Part shown: in pieces, positions 1 to 6,291 of the stretch | Position numbering within the stretch: the first letter of the stretch is position 1 | How the letters are laid out: the number at the start of each line of letters is the position of its first letter | Assembly: GCA_011772595.1 (NCBI GenBank) | Contig: WVZH01000382.1 | Location: 1 to 11,093, forward strand | DNA from: Anaerolineales bacterium | Lineage (GTDB): Bacteria > Chloroflexota > Anaerolineae > Anaerolineales > E44-bin32 | DNA: 11,093 bases | Direction of reading: 5' to 3' | Position numbers and translations under genes: made by a program | Notes under the pieces: generated by a model | What the model saw: the letters and a program-made list of their open reading frames with translations, nothing else | Told to the model about the DNA's origin: nothing | The model's database searches: none

Positions 1-28
1 AAAATACTATAGTTTAAATAAGGATTTT

Positions 29-397
29 TTGTTGTATCAGGAGTTGAAATCAATTATTGCCAAAACAAAAGGCGCTGCCCCAACTCTTGAAAAAATTCTC
101 TCAAAACAGAAGGATATAGACTTTGCATTTCTATATGGCTCAGTTGCCTCAGGAGAAAATACGGCAAAAAGTGACATTGATTTGATGGTCATAGGAAAGA
201 TTCCGCTTGAGCACCTTTTGACTTTATTGAGGGAACCGGAACGTATCCTCGCACGAGACATAAATCCTTCGCTTTATGATTTGTCCGAAATAAAGAAGCG
301 GTTAAAAGAAAATGACCCATTTATCACCCAGGTGCTGAAGGGTTCCATAATTTTGCTGGTAGGCGATGAAGGGGAACTACGAAAAACTGCTAGATGA
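29..397 (+). CDS. MNT-type nucleotidyltransferase, antitoxin of a HEPN/MNT pair
   Basis: This is a minimal nucleotidyltransferase of 122 residues, the usual size of the family. The signature GSVASG (37-42) followed by SDIDLMV (48-54) supplies the Gly-Ser pair and the two metal-binding aspartates D49 and D51. The later segment RDINPSLYDLSEI matches the REVNP-x-x-Y-x-x-x-E stretch typical of antitoxin-type members. Characterised MntA relatives neutralise a HEPN ribonuclease toxin by adding AMP to it, in the cytoplasm. The gene overlaps the HEPN gene by 32 bases, as expected for a co-translated module. There is no ATG start: an AAGGA ribosome site at 20-24 precedes TTG codons at 29 and 32, and the second has the better spacing (7 bases). 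The region is visibly more AT-rich than the rest of the window, which suggests transfer. Family call is firm; toxin-antitoxin activity is inferred from the pairing. Confidence 0.9.
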   Translation: MLYQELKSIIAKTKGAAPTLEKILSKQKDIDFAFLYGSVASGENTAKSDIDLMVIGKIPLEHLLTLLREPERILARDINPSLYDLSEIKKRLKENDPFITQVLKGSIILLVGDEGELRKTAR

Positions 398-800
398 CGG
401 ATTAATAAAGCCATTTAAGGCATCTCCATCTCAGATAAGAAGTAGGCTTCGGCTGGCCAAAAGGGATATCAAAGTGGCAAGAGAAACTATGACTCACGAT
501 AGAGATTGGGCCTTTAGTATCGCTTACAACGCAATTTTACAAGCTACACGAGCCTTGATGTTTGCTGAGGGGTTTCGAGCAGCTGCGGGTGAGGGACAGC
601 ATAAAGCCGCTGTTCATTTTGCAGAAATCGCGCTGGGGGATGAATTTCAGAACGAGATACATATTTTCGACAAAATGAGGAGCAAGAGGCATCGCGTCAT
701 TTATGACGTCTCGGGACTCGTATCTCAGGCCGAGGCTCGCCAGGCCCTTAACTTTCCTGTAAGGTATGTCAAAATGGTTGAAAAGAAATTGGCAGAATAG
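366..800 (+). CDS. HEPN-domain protein, probable RNase toxin partner of the MNT protein
   Basis: This is an all-helical HEPN protein of 144 residues. Recognisable features are the helix DWAFSIAYNAILQATRALM (47-65), the GFRAAAGEGQHKAAVHF segment (69-85) and the late motif RSKRHRVIYD (105-114). The motif corresponds to the family's R-x-x-R-N/H-x-x-x-Y/H catalytic signature, here with His109 where many relatives have Asn. HEPN proteins of this type are small RNases held inactive by a cognate nucleotidyltransferase. The ATG at 366 lies inside the 3' end of the upstream gene in another frame, so translation is probably coupled; no strong independent ribosome site is visible. A terminator-like hairpin follows at 907-956. 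It could alternatively be an inert HEPN scaffold, because the motif is a variant. Confidence 0.88.
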   Translation: MKGNYEKLLDDGLIKPFKASPSQIRSRLRLAKRDIKVARETMTHDRDWAFSIAYNAILQATRALMFAEGFRAAAGEGQHKAAVHFAEIALGDEFQNEIHIFDKMRSKRHRVIYDVSGLVSQAEARQALNFPVRYVKMVEKKLAE

Positions 801-906
801 CCCGCCGAAATGTACTCGTTCATCTCTGTTCATCTATTCGTCCAAACCTGTCACTTCTCAAACACCGCCCCAAGCAGATCGCCACTTCTCCATGAAATCA
901 AGATGC

Positions 907-956
907 AAGGTTCCTGCCCCATTGGCTCGATTAACATTTCAGAGAACCTTTTTTTT
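907..956 (+). terminator. Probable Rho-independent terminator of the MNT/HEPN operon
   Basis: AAGGTTC plus CTG (907-916) can pair with CAG plus GAACCTT (940-950) with one bulged A at 943. This gives about ten base pairs around a 23-base loop, followed directly by a run of eight T residues (949-956). The large loop makes it less than ideal, but the position 107 bases after the HEPN stop fits operon termination. Confidence 0.5.
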
Positions 957-962
957 GTGGGG

Positions 963-990
963 TTGTCAATAATGAAGCGAGTGTTATAGG
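963..990 (+). promoter_or_regulatory. Possible sigma-70-like promoter for the Spy/CpxP-like gene
   Basis: TTGTCA (963-968) and TATAGG (985-990) are separated by 16 bases and lie about 85 bases before the start codon at 1073, just after the preceding terminator-like hairpin. The -10 match is only four of six, so this is a weak candidate seen by eye. Confidence 0.25.
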
Positions 991-1072
991 TTATGGATAC
1001 CGGGGTATCTATTTCGCGCACGGGTCTTCTAAACAAATTGAGATCACCAGGTCACAGAAAGGAGAAAGAAAA

Positions 1073-1525
1073 ATGAAAAAACTGCTAATGGTTGGTGCTT
1101 TCGTTTTGGTCGCCACTGTGGTGTACGCGCAAGACGCTTACATCGAGCTGCTCAGATCAGACCTGAGAACTGAAAAAGTGGGAATTATCACACAGGTCAT
1201 GCAGTTCACAGCTGAGGAGGCGGATGCTTTTTGGCCGGTGTACAGGGAATACGAGTTGGAGCTCACCAAATTAGGCGATGTCAGAATCGGACTGATCAAA
1301 GATTATGTTCAACACTACGAAACCATGACGGATGCGAAAGCCAGAGAATTAGTCAAGAAGGTACTCGATTTGGAGAGAAAGAGAACGAGCTTGAAGAAAA
1401 AGTACTTCAACAGATTCGACAGGGTCTTGCCTTCAAAAACCGTCGCAAAGTTCTTTCAGCTTGAAAACCAGATCCTTTTGCTGATGGATCTTCAGATTGC
1501 TTCCGAGCTGCCTTTTATCAAGTAA
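1073..1525 (+). CDS. Small secreted helical protein, Spy/CpxP-like
   Basis: The product has 150 residues and begins with a clear Sec signal peptide (KK, hydrophobic core 4-17, then VYA|QD, likely cleaved after residue 19). The mature part is predicted to be almost entirely helical and highly charged. FTAEEADAFWPVYREYELEL (45-64) resembles the 'L-T-x-E-Q/E ... F-W-x-x-Y' pattern of LTXXQ/Spy-like periplasmic proteins. A basic helix (90-113) and a hydrophobic C-terminal helix (123-143) follow. Spy and CpxP are ATP-independent periplasmic chaperones or stress sensors; assignment here is by length, secretion and pattern, not a specific match. The start is supported by AGGAG at about 1060-1064 upstream of the ATG. 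It appears monocistronic, flanked by gaps of 272 and 301 bases. Confidence 0.8.
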   Translation: MKKLLMVGAFVLVATVVYAQDAYIELLRSDLRTEKVGIITQVMQFTAEEADAFWPVYREYELELTKLGDVRIGLIKDYVQHYETMTDAKARELVKKVLDLERKRTSLKKKYFNRFDRVLPSKTVAKFFQLENQILLLMDLQIASELPFIK

Positions 1526-1826
1526 AGGGAAGAATCACGATTCACATCAGTGCAATCGATGAAATCAGAATTTTCATGAACCAACCCTTGCAAGACTTTT
1601 CGTTAATTGGATATGATCCTTGACTAAGAATTCCGGTGGAATATGGTGTGTCGCTCTAATACCCCACTCTGTATACCGATCGCAACGTGGTCGATCCGCC
1701 GAGAAACCTAATATTTTCCAAAACAAAAGCGAAAAAATAATGCGCAAGACGTCGGCCTCTTGGCAGAACGAGGTAGCCTTAGAGTAAGACGATGTAAGGA
1801 CAAAATCTTCATAAAGGATTGAAACG
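1526..1826. other. Intergenic gap of 301 bases
   Basis: No convincing coding sequence, RNA gene or strong terminator is visible. It holds a candidate promoter at 1620-1647 and, near its right edge, an AAAGGA ribosome site (1813-1818) for the prolyl isomerase gene. Short AT-rich stretches are present, but I see no repeat in them. Confidence 0.6.
1620..1647 (+). promoter_or_regulatory. Candidate sigma-70-like promoter for the PpiC/HupE-like operon
   Basis: TTGACT (1620-1625, five of six consensus bases) and TATGGT (1642-1647, four of six) are separated by 16 bases, about 180 bases upstream of the start codon at 1827. Recognised by eye only; a long 5' leader would result. Confidence 0.3.
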
Positions 1827-2750
1827 ATGAAAAGTCAAACGCGAAAAAAGTCAGTTGGAAGGGCGATACGATGGTTGCGAGAACCGTTGCTTCATTTCTT
1901 TCTTTTGGGGGCGGTCATTTTTGGCTTGCATGCGGTATTGACCACAGGGGCGAAACCCCCTCCCCCAAAGAACCAGCGGTTAGTTGAGATCACTTCGGCC
2001 GATATCGAATGGTTGCGGACCAACTGGAACAAGCGCATGTGGCGGGAGCCGACTCCCACAGAACTGGAGCACATGATTGATAGTTTCATCCGCGAGGAGA
2101 TTCTCTATCGGGAAGCCGTTTCCATGGGCCTGGATCAACATGATTCTATTGTTCGCCGTCGGCTGGCCCAGAAGATGGAGTTTCTGTTCAAGGATTTGGC
2201 GGAGATGGCTCAGCCGACCGAAGCGGAACTCCGAGGCTACCTTGAGGACCATCCCGATAGATACCGCTTCCCGGCGCGAGTCAGCTTTACCCACGTGTAT
2301 TTCAGCCCGGATCGGCGAGGAGAGCGAGCCGTGTCGGATGCCCGTAAGGTGCTTCAATCATTAGAGGCTCGGGGTCTGGAGCCTTTGGAGGCGTCATTGC
2401 TGGGAGACCGGTTCATGTTGCAAACTCATTATTCCCGGCAGGCAACAGAAGATGCTGCCCGTGAGTTCGGGACAGCCTTTGCCAGGCGACTTTTTGAGTT
2501 GGAAGTAGGCCGCTGGCACGGCCCGGTGGCATCGGCCTATGGTCTCCATCTCGTCTTTGTTCACGATCGGATCGAATCCCGTCTGCCTCAGTTGGAGGAA
2601 GTGCGTGCAAAAGTAGAGACTGATCTGCTCGAAAGTCGAAGACGCAAGGTAAATCAGGCCGCCTACGACGAGATCCGCTCTCGCTATGAGGTCCTGGTGG
2701 AAAACCTTCCCTACAAGACAATCGGGCGGGCTGACGAGGAAAGATCATGA
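1827..2750 (+). CDS. Membrane-anchored PpiC/parvulin-type peptidyl-prolyl isomerase
   Basis: The protein has 307 residues. A basic N-terminus is followed by one membrane segment (about 21-38) and a proline-rich linker (PPPPKNQ). A SurA-like helical region (about 75-125) contains IDSFIREEILYREAVSMGLDQ, the hallmark of the chaperone domain before parvulin domains. A parvulin-like domain spans about 148-248: SFTHVYFS is the first strand, and VGRWHGPVASAYGLHLVFV is the conserved G-x-x-GPV-x-S-x-Y/F-G-x-H-x-V closing segment. The topology places the catalytic part in the periplasm, where it would assist folding of exported proteins. The ATG has AAAGGA eight bases upstream. The stop codon overlaps the next start (ATGA), so the two proteins are made together. 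The domain is less canonical than SurA or PrsA, so activity could be chaperone-only. In my recollection this gene type is often found near DUF3604 genes. Confidence 0.85.
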   Translation: MKSQTRKKSVGRAIRWLREPLLHFFLLGAVIFGLHAVLTTGAKPPPPKNQRLVEITSADIEWLRTNWNKRMWREPTPTELEHMIDSFIREEILYREAVSMGLDQHDSIVRRRLAQKMEFLFKDLAEMAQPTEAELRGYLEDHPDRYRFPARVSFTHVYFSPDRRGERAVSDARKVLQSLEARGLEPLEASLLGDRFMLQTHYSRQATEDAAREFGTAFARRLFELEVGRWHGPVASAYGLHLVFVHDRIESRLPQLEEVRAKVETDLLESRRRKVNQAAYDEIRSRYEVLVENLPYKTIGRADEERS

Positions 2751-3799
2751 GAAAACCAGGGGTGATTTTCAGCGTGTTCGTTTTGCTGGCGCTCAGTATG
2801 ACGGCTGGGGCCCGGGCCCACAATGTCCAACCGGCCTACCTGGAGATTGAAGAACAGGAAAGCGGCCGCCTCGATGTTACGTGGAAGGTGCCGATGGTCA
2901 AAGGTTCGCCTCTTTTGATTACGCCTTCCTTCCCTGCCGAGTTCAAACTGGCTTCGCCTCGGGCCCGGATGCGGACGGCTGGCGCCGTGGTTGAGCGATG
3001 GGCGATGGTTTCCGAAAATGGCGGTTTACCCGGCAAGCAACTTAGTATAGAAGGCTTGGTCGGAACCATGACCGATGTGCTCGTCCGTGTGAAGCTTGCG
3101 GATGGGAACATCCACAGGGTAGTGCTGCGGCCAACCGAGGCCTCGACAGTCGTGCCCCTAGCCGAAAACCGATCACAAGGTAGCAACGGGCTCACCATGC
3201 GTTTGTTGAGCCAATTCGACCGGTTTCGTTTGGTGATACTGCTTGTTTCAGCCATCTTACTGAGTCTCCTTCCCGCGGCCAGGCGTCGGGGTATCCTGAT
3301 CTGCACCGTGGCCCTGCTCGCCGGTGCCTTAGTCGGGTACAGCGTTCCGCGTATTCCTGTCTCCGAAAAACTCGTTTCAAGGAGTTCCCCGTCAAAGCAA
3401 GAAGGCTCACGCATCCTGCAAGGACTGCTGTTGAACACCTACAGGGCTTTCTCATTGGAAGAAGAAGAGGCGATCTACGATCAATTGGCAAGGAGCGTGA
3501 CCGGCGACCTTCTCGCCGACGTGTACCTGCAAAACCAAAACGTCATGAAAATTGACGAAGCGGACGGAGCTACCGGGATCATCGACCGTCTGGACATCAA
3601 ATCAATCGAGTCGGTTGAACGGGTCGAAGAAGGGGGCGTTGCCATTGTGGCGAGCTGGGATGTTTACGGGTCTGTGCGCCACTGGGGCCATGTACACTAC
3701 CGTTGTAATGCCTACAAAGCCCAGGTGACCATTTTACCCACGCAACACTACTGGAAGATCGCCCATGTGCAACTGCTGGAGGAGGAAAGGATTATGTGA
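2747..3799 (+). CDS. HupE/UreJ-like N-terminal-domain protein with replaced C-terminus
   Basis: The 350-residue product starts with a signal peptide (cleavage likely ARA|HN at 24/25). HNVQPAYLEIEEQESGRLDVTWKVP (25-49) matches the start of the periplasmic domain found ahead of the membrane part in HupE/UreJ-2 proteins, which extends to about 135. Two hydrophobic helices follow (about 161-176 and 182-199). The multi-helix HupE permease with its G-x-D-H-L/I-type motifs is absent. Instead there is a soluble C-terminal domain (about 220-350) beginning LLLNTYRAFSLEEEEAIYDQLA and ending in beta-rich sequence with VASWDVYGSVRHWGHVHYR. HupE/UreJ proteins are linked to nickel or cobalt handling, but a two-helix protein cannot be assumed to transport metal. 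The gene is coupled to the isomerase by an ATGA overlap. Function unknown; a membrane scaffold or accessory factor for the downstream hydrolases is a guess. Confidence 0.75.
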   Translation: MRKPGVIFSVFVLLALSMTAGARAHNVQPAYLEIEEQESGRLDVTWKVPMVKGSPLLITPSFPAEFKLASPRARMRTAGAVVERWAMVSENGGLPGKQLSIEGLVGTMTDVLVRVKLADGNIHRVVLRPTEASTVVPLAENRSQGSNGLTMRLLSQFDRFRLVILLVSAILLSLLPAARRRGILICTVALLAGALVGYSVPRIPVSEKLVSRSSPSKQEGSRILQGLLLNTYRAFSLEEEEAIYDQLARSVTGDLLADVYLQNQNVMKIDEADGATGIIDRLDIKSIESVERVEEGGVAIVASWDVYGSVRHWGHVHYRCNAYKAQVTILPTQHYWKIAHVQLLEEERIM

Positions 3800-3834
3800 A
3801 GTTACAAGAATGGAACCGAATGGAGGGATAGCAC

Positions 3835-3885
3835 TTTGGATTTTGGATTTGGGATTTTAGATTGGAGATTTGGGGTTTTGGATTT
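3835..3885. repeat. Degenerate GGATTTTGG tandem repeat
   Basis: Variants of GGATTTTGGATTTGGGATTT run for about 50 bases with no interruption longer than a few bases. The pattern is a spacer-type low-complexity repeat seen, in my recollection, many times per genome in some Desulfobacterota and related lineages. Confidence 0.65.
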
Positions 3886-3911
3886 ACTAAAAGCCCAGAT
3901 ATTGAAAAATC

Positions 3912-4079
3912 CGAAGCACGAGAGAAGCGTCCCCAGAGGGATCAATTCTAAATTAGAAACAAATTCGAATTTCGAATCTTTCAATTCTCGAGACTATTTG
4001 TCTGGTTTTTTGGTTTTAGACATTTGAATTTTGATCATTTGGATTTGTTTCGTATTTCGAATTTCGATATTCGAATTTG
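3912..4079. repeat. TTCGAATTT-type imperfect inverted-repeat element
   Basis: The left edge is CGAAGCACGA (3912-3921). Next comes GAAACAAATTCGAATTTCGAA (about 3956-3976), and further right GGATTTGTTTCGTATTTCGAA plus TTCGATATTCGAATTT (about 4041-4078). The GAAACAAAT of the left arm pairs with the ATTTGTTTC of the right arm. It looks like a dispersed palindromic spacer element. A half copy in the opposite orientation lies at 6210-6266. Confidence 0.55.
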
Positions 4080-4208
4080 GTTTTTGGTCGCAGGCGGCCT
4101 GGAGGGGCCCAAAAGGCCAAATGTAAGGACAGTGATCAGGCTGCATGCCTAACCAAGAAGCTCGGGTTATTTGATAAACAACGACACAAAATGGAAAGGA
4201 GAAAGTTC

Positions 4209-6113
4209 ATGAACCGAAATTCGATAGTCTTCATTCTCATGGCGGTGGTTCTCGCGGTGGTCCTGGGCGGCACCGCGCTCGCTCAGGAGTATACGATCGA
4301 GAAGGAAGACGTGAAGGGCGACGAGCCAGACTACTCGCCGTACGTGGACCGGAATATCCCCACTCAAGTATTTTGGGGTGACACCCATCTCCACACCTCG
4401 TACTCGCCCGATGCGGGGATGATCGGTAACACCCTGGGGCCTGAGGAGGCATACCGCTTTGCCCGCGGCGAAGAGGTCACTACCAGCACCGGTCTACGGG
4501 CCAAGTTAATCAGACCTCTGGATTTCCTGGTAGTCTCCGACCATGCCGAGTATATCGGCCTGGCGCCCATGCTTCGGAACTCAGATCCGATCCTGCTCTC
4601 GGATCCGACCGGGAAACGCTGGCACGACATGTTCCAACAGGGAAGGGGATATGATGCCTTCATCGAGATCGTGAGTAGTGTCACACAGGGGGGCGAGGAG
4701 CAAATCCAGAACCCGCAAGTCAAGCGTTCCGTGTGGGAGGGATTCACGAAGATCGCTGACGAGTACAACGATCCCGGAAAATTCACGGCATTCATCGGAT
4801 TCGAGTGGAGCTCAGTACCTAAGGGGAATAACCTCCATCGTGTGGTCATCTTTCGGGACGACGCCGACCGGGCGAATCAGGTGGTACCCTATTCCCAGTT
4901 TGACAGCTTCGATCCGGAGGACCTCTGGCGGTACATGGCTGCCTATGAGGAAAAGACCGGGGGACAGATGCTGGCCCTCGCTCACAACGGCAACTGGAGC
5001 AACGGCCTGATGTTTGCGGAGAAGACCTTCACCGGTAAACCCATCGACCAGGCCTACGCCGAGACGCGGATTCGCTGGGAACCGCTCTATGAGGTCACGC
5101 AGATCAAGGGCGACGGTGAAGCCCATCCCTTCCTTTCGCCGGAGGACGAGTTCGCCGACTACGAGAACTGGGACAAGGGGAACCTGGACGGCTCGGTCGC
5201 CAAGGAAAACTGGATGCTTCAGTATGAATATGCCCGCTCGGCACTCAAGCTAGGGCTCAAACTTGAAGACAAGACAGGTACCAATCCCTACAAGTTCGGT
5301 ATGGTTGGCAGTACCGACTCCCACACATCACTTTCCACCACCCGGGAGGAGAATTATTTCGGCAAGTTCGCAAAGTCGGAACCCGAGGCGGAGCGTTATA
5401 AGCACGAAGTCGTCCGATCGCAGGTTGATCCCAATCTCACGACCTTCAGCGCGGAGGAGGTGGCCTCTGGGCTTGCGGCAGTATGGGCGCGGGAAAACAC
5501 CCGCGAGTCGATCTTCGACGCCATGAAGCGCAAGGAGGTCTACGCGACAACCGGGACCCGGATTCTTGTTCGCGTCTTTGCCGGCTGGGATTTTGAGGCC
5601 GATGAGGTTGAGCGTCCCGACTTCGCCGACCAGGGCTATCGGCGCGGCGTGCCGATGGGAGGTGGCCTCGCGAACGCTCCAAAAGGCAAATCGCCGGCCT
5701 TCATGGTCCGCGCCCTAAGGGACGCTGACGGCGCGAACTTGGACCGTATTCAGATCATCAAGGGCTGGCTCGACAAGGATGGCGATCTGCAGGAGAGAAT
5801 CTACGATGTGGCTGTTTCAGACGGGCGCGAGATCGGTTCCGACGGTCGTTGCAAGACGCCTGTGGGCAATACGGTGGATGTCGCCAATGCGTCCTACACC
5901 AACTCCATTGGGAGCGCGCTGCTGATGGCCTATTGGAAGGACCCGGACTTCGATCCAAACGAGCGTGCCCTCTATTACGTCCGAGTAATAGAGATCCCCA
6001 CGCCACGCTGGACGGCCTATGACGCCAAGCGCTTCGGCATCGAGATGCCCGACCACGTCGAGATGACTACTCAGGACCGCGCCTACACCTCGCCGATCTG
6101 GTATACACCGTGA
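4209..6113 (+). CDS. Secreted DUF3604 family predicted metallohydrolase (paralogue 1)
   Basis: Using the ATG at 4209 the product has 634 residues, the normal length for DUF3604. AGGAG at 4197-4201 lies seven bases before this ATG. The frame stays open upstream to 4077, but that part is repeat-derived and would bury the signal peptide; an ATG at 4191 is a less likely alternative. The signal peptide probably ends at ALA|QE (25/26). Metal-site motifs resembling a PHP-type hydrolase are in order: FWGDTHLHT (H60, H62), VSDHAEY (D111, H112), FIGFEWSS (E199), LALAHNGNWSNG (H259) and GSTDSHTS (D370, H372). The C-terminus is RWTAYDAKRFG ... SPIWYTP. A periplasmic or outer-envelope metal-dependent phosphoesterase or related hydrolase is likely; substrate unknown. 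It is followed by a palindrome and then a close paralogue. Confidence 0.92.
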   Translation: MNRNSIVFILMAVVLAVVLGGTALAQEYTIEKEDVKGDEPDYSPYVDRNIPTQVFWGDTHLHTSYSPDAGMIGNTLGPEEAYRFARGEEVTTSTGLRAKLIRPLDFLVVSDHAEYIGLAPMLRNSDPILLSDPTGKRWHDMFQQGRGYDAFIEIVSSVTQGGEEQIQNPQVKRSVWEGFTKIADEYNDPGKFTAFIGFEWSSVPKGNNLHRVVIFRDDADRANQVVPYSQFDSFDPEDLWRYMAAYEEKTGGQMLALAHNGNWSNGLMFAEKTFTGKPIDQAYAETRIRWEPLYEVTQIKGDGEAHPFLSPEDEFADYENWDKGNLDGSVAKENWMLQYEYARSALKLGLKLEDKTGTNPYKFGMVGSTDSHTSLSTTREENYFGKFAKSEPEAERYKHEVVRSQVDPNLTTFSAEEVASGLAAVWARENTRESIFDAMKRKEVYATTGTRILVRVFAGWDFEADEVERPDFADQGYRRGVPMGGGLANAPKGKSPAFMVRALRDADGANLDRIQIIKGWLDKDGDLQERIYDVAVSDGREIGSDGRCKTPVGNTVDVANASYTNSIGSALLMAYWKDPDFDPNERALYYVRVIEIPTPRWTAYDAKRFGIEMPDHVEMTTQDRAYTSPIWYTP

Positions 6114-6123
6114 GGGAACAACA

Positions 6124-6186
6124 TTGGAGTATTGGAGTACTGGTGTAATGTTTTTTTCCCATTACTCCAACATTCCATAACTCCAA
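6124..6186. repeat. 27-base imperfect inverted repeat (TTGGAGTATTGG type)
   Basis: The arm at 6124-6150 pairs with the arm at 6160-6186. By my count 21 of 27 positions are complementary, around a nine-base loop (TTTTTTTCC). It starts 11 bases after the first DUF3604 stop codon. It could act as an RNA hairpin that slows or ends transcription or protects the 3' end. However the T-run is in the loop rather than after the stem, so it is not a standard terminator, and the sequence resembles a dispersed spacer repeat. Confidence 0.65.
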
Positions 6187-6209
6187 ACGATGTGTCACTA
6201 TTTTCTTAC

Positions 6210-6266
6210 ATTTGAATTTAGGTAATTCGAATTTGTTTCGGGTTTAGTGCTTCGTGCTTCGAATTT
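6210..6266. repeat. Half copy of the TTCGAATTT-type element
   Basis: CATTTGAATTT (from 6210), AATTCGAATTTGTTTCG and TCGTGCTTCGAATTT (6252-6266) echo the element before the first DUF3604 gene. TCGTGCTTCG at 6252-6261 is the exact reverse complement of CGAAGCACGA at 3912-3921. It ends about 14 bases before the AGGAG ribosome site (6280-6284) of the next gene. Confidence 0.5.
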
Positions 6267-6291
6267 ATTTCTTTAGAAAAGGAGACAGATC

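Larger units (their letters stand above)
3800..4208. other. Intergenic gap with AT-rich repeats
   Basis: This 409-base gap contains no credible gene. Open frames inside it consist of repeat-derived, low-complexity translations. It contains a GGATTT-type array (3835-3885), then a TTCGAATTT-type imperfect palindromic element (about 3912-4079), and at the right edge the ribosome site for the first DUF3604 gene. No promoter stands out. Confidence 0.7.

Noticed and set aside
766..972. A 68-codon + strand open frame after the HEPN gene
   Set aside because: It starts inside the HEPN gene, has no ribosome site or recognisable composition, and runs through the terminator-like hairpin.
2836..3438. A 200-codon open frame on the - strand under the HupE-like gene
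   Set aside because: The translation is rich in Arg and Ser with no domain pattern. The + strand has a signal peptide, membrane helices and translational coupling.
3802..4027. Short open frames of about 60 codons on both strands
   Set aside because: Their translations are repetitive products of the GGATTT and TTCGAATTT repeats and not proteins.
3835..4080. CRISPR-like array considered for the repeated AT-rich blocks
   Set aside because: The units are short and degenerate, with no constant repeat length and no unique spacers; no cas genes are nearby.
4077..4208. An upstream extension of the first DUF3604 reading frame by 44 codons
   Set aside because: The extra residues come partly from the intergenic repeat, would place a basic stretch before the signal peptide, and lack a ribosome site; the ATG at 4209 has AGGAG at ideal spacing.
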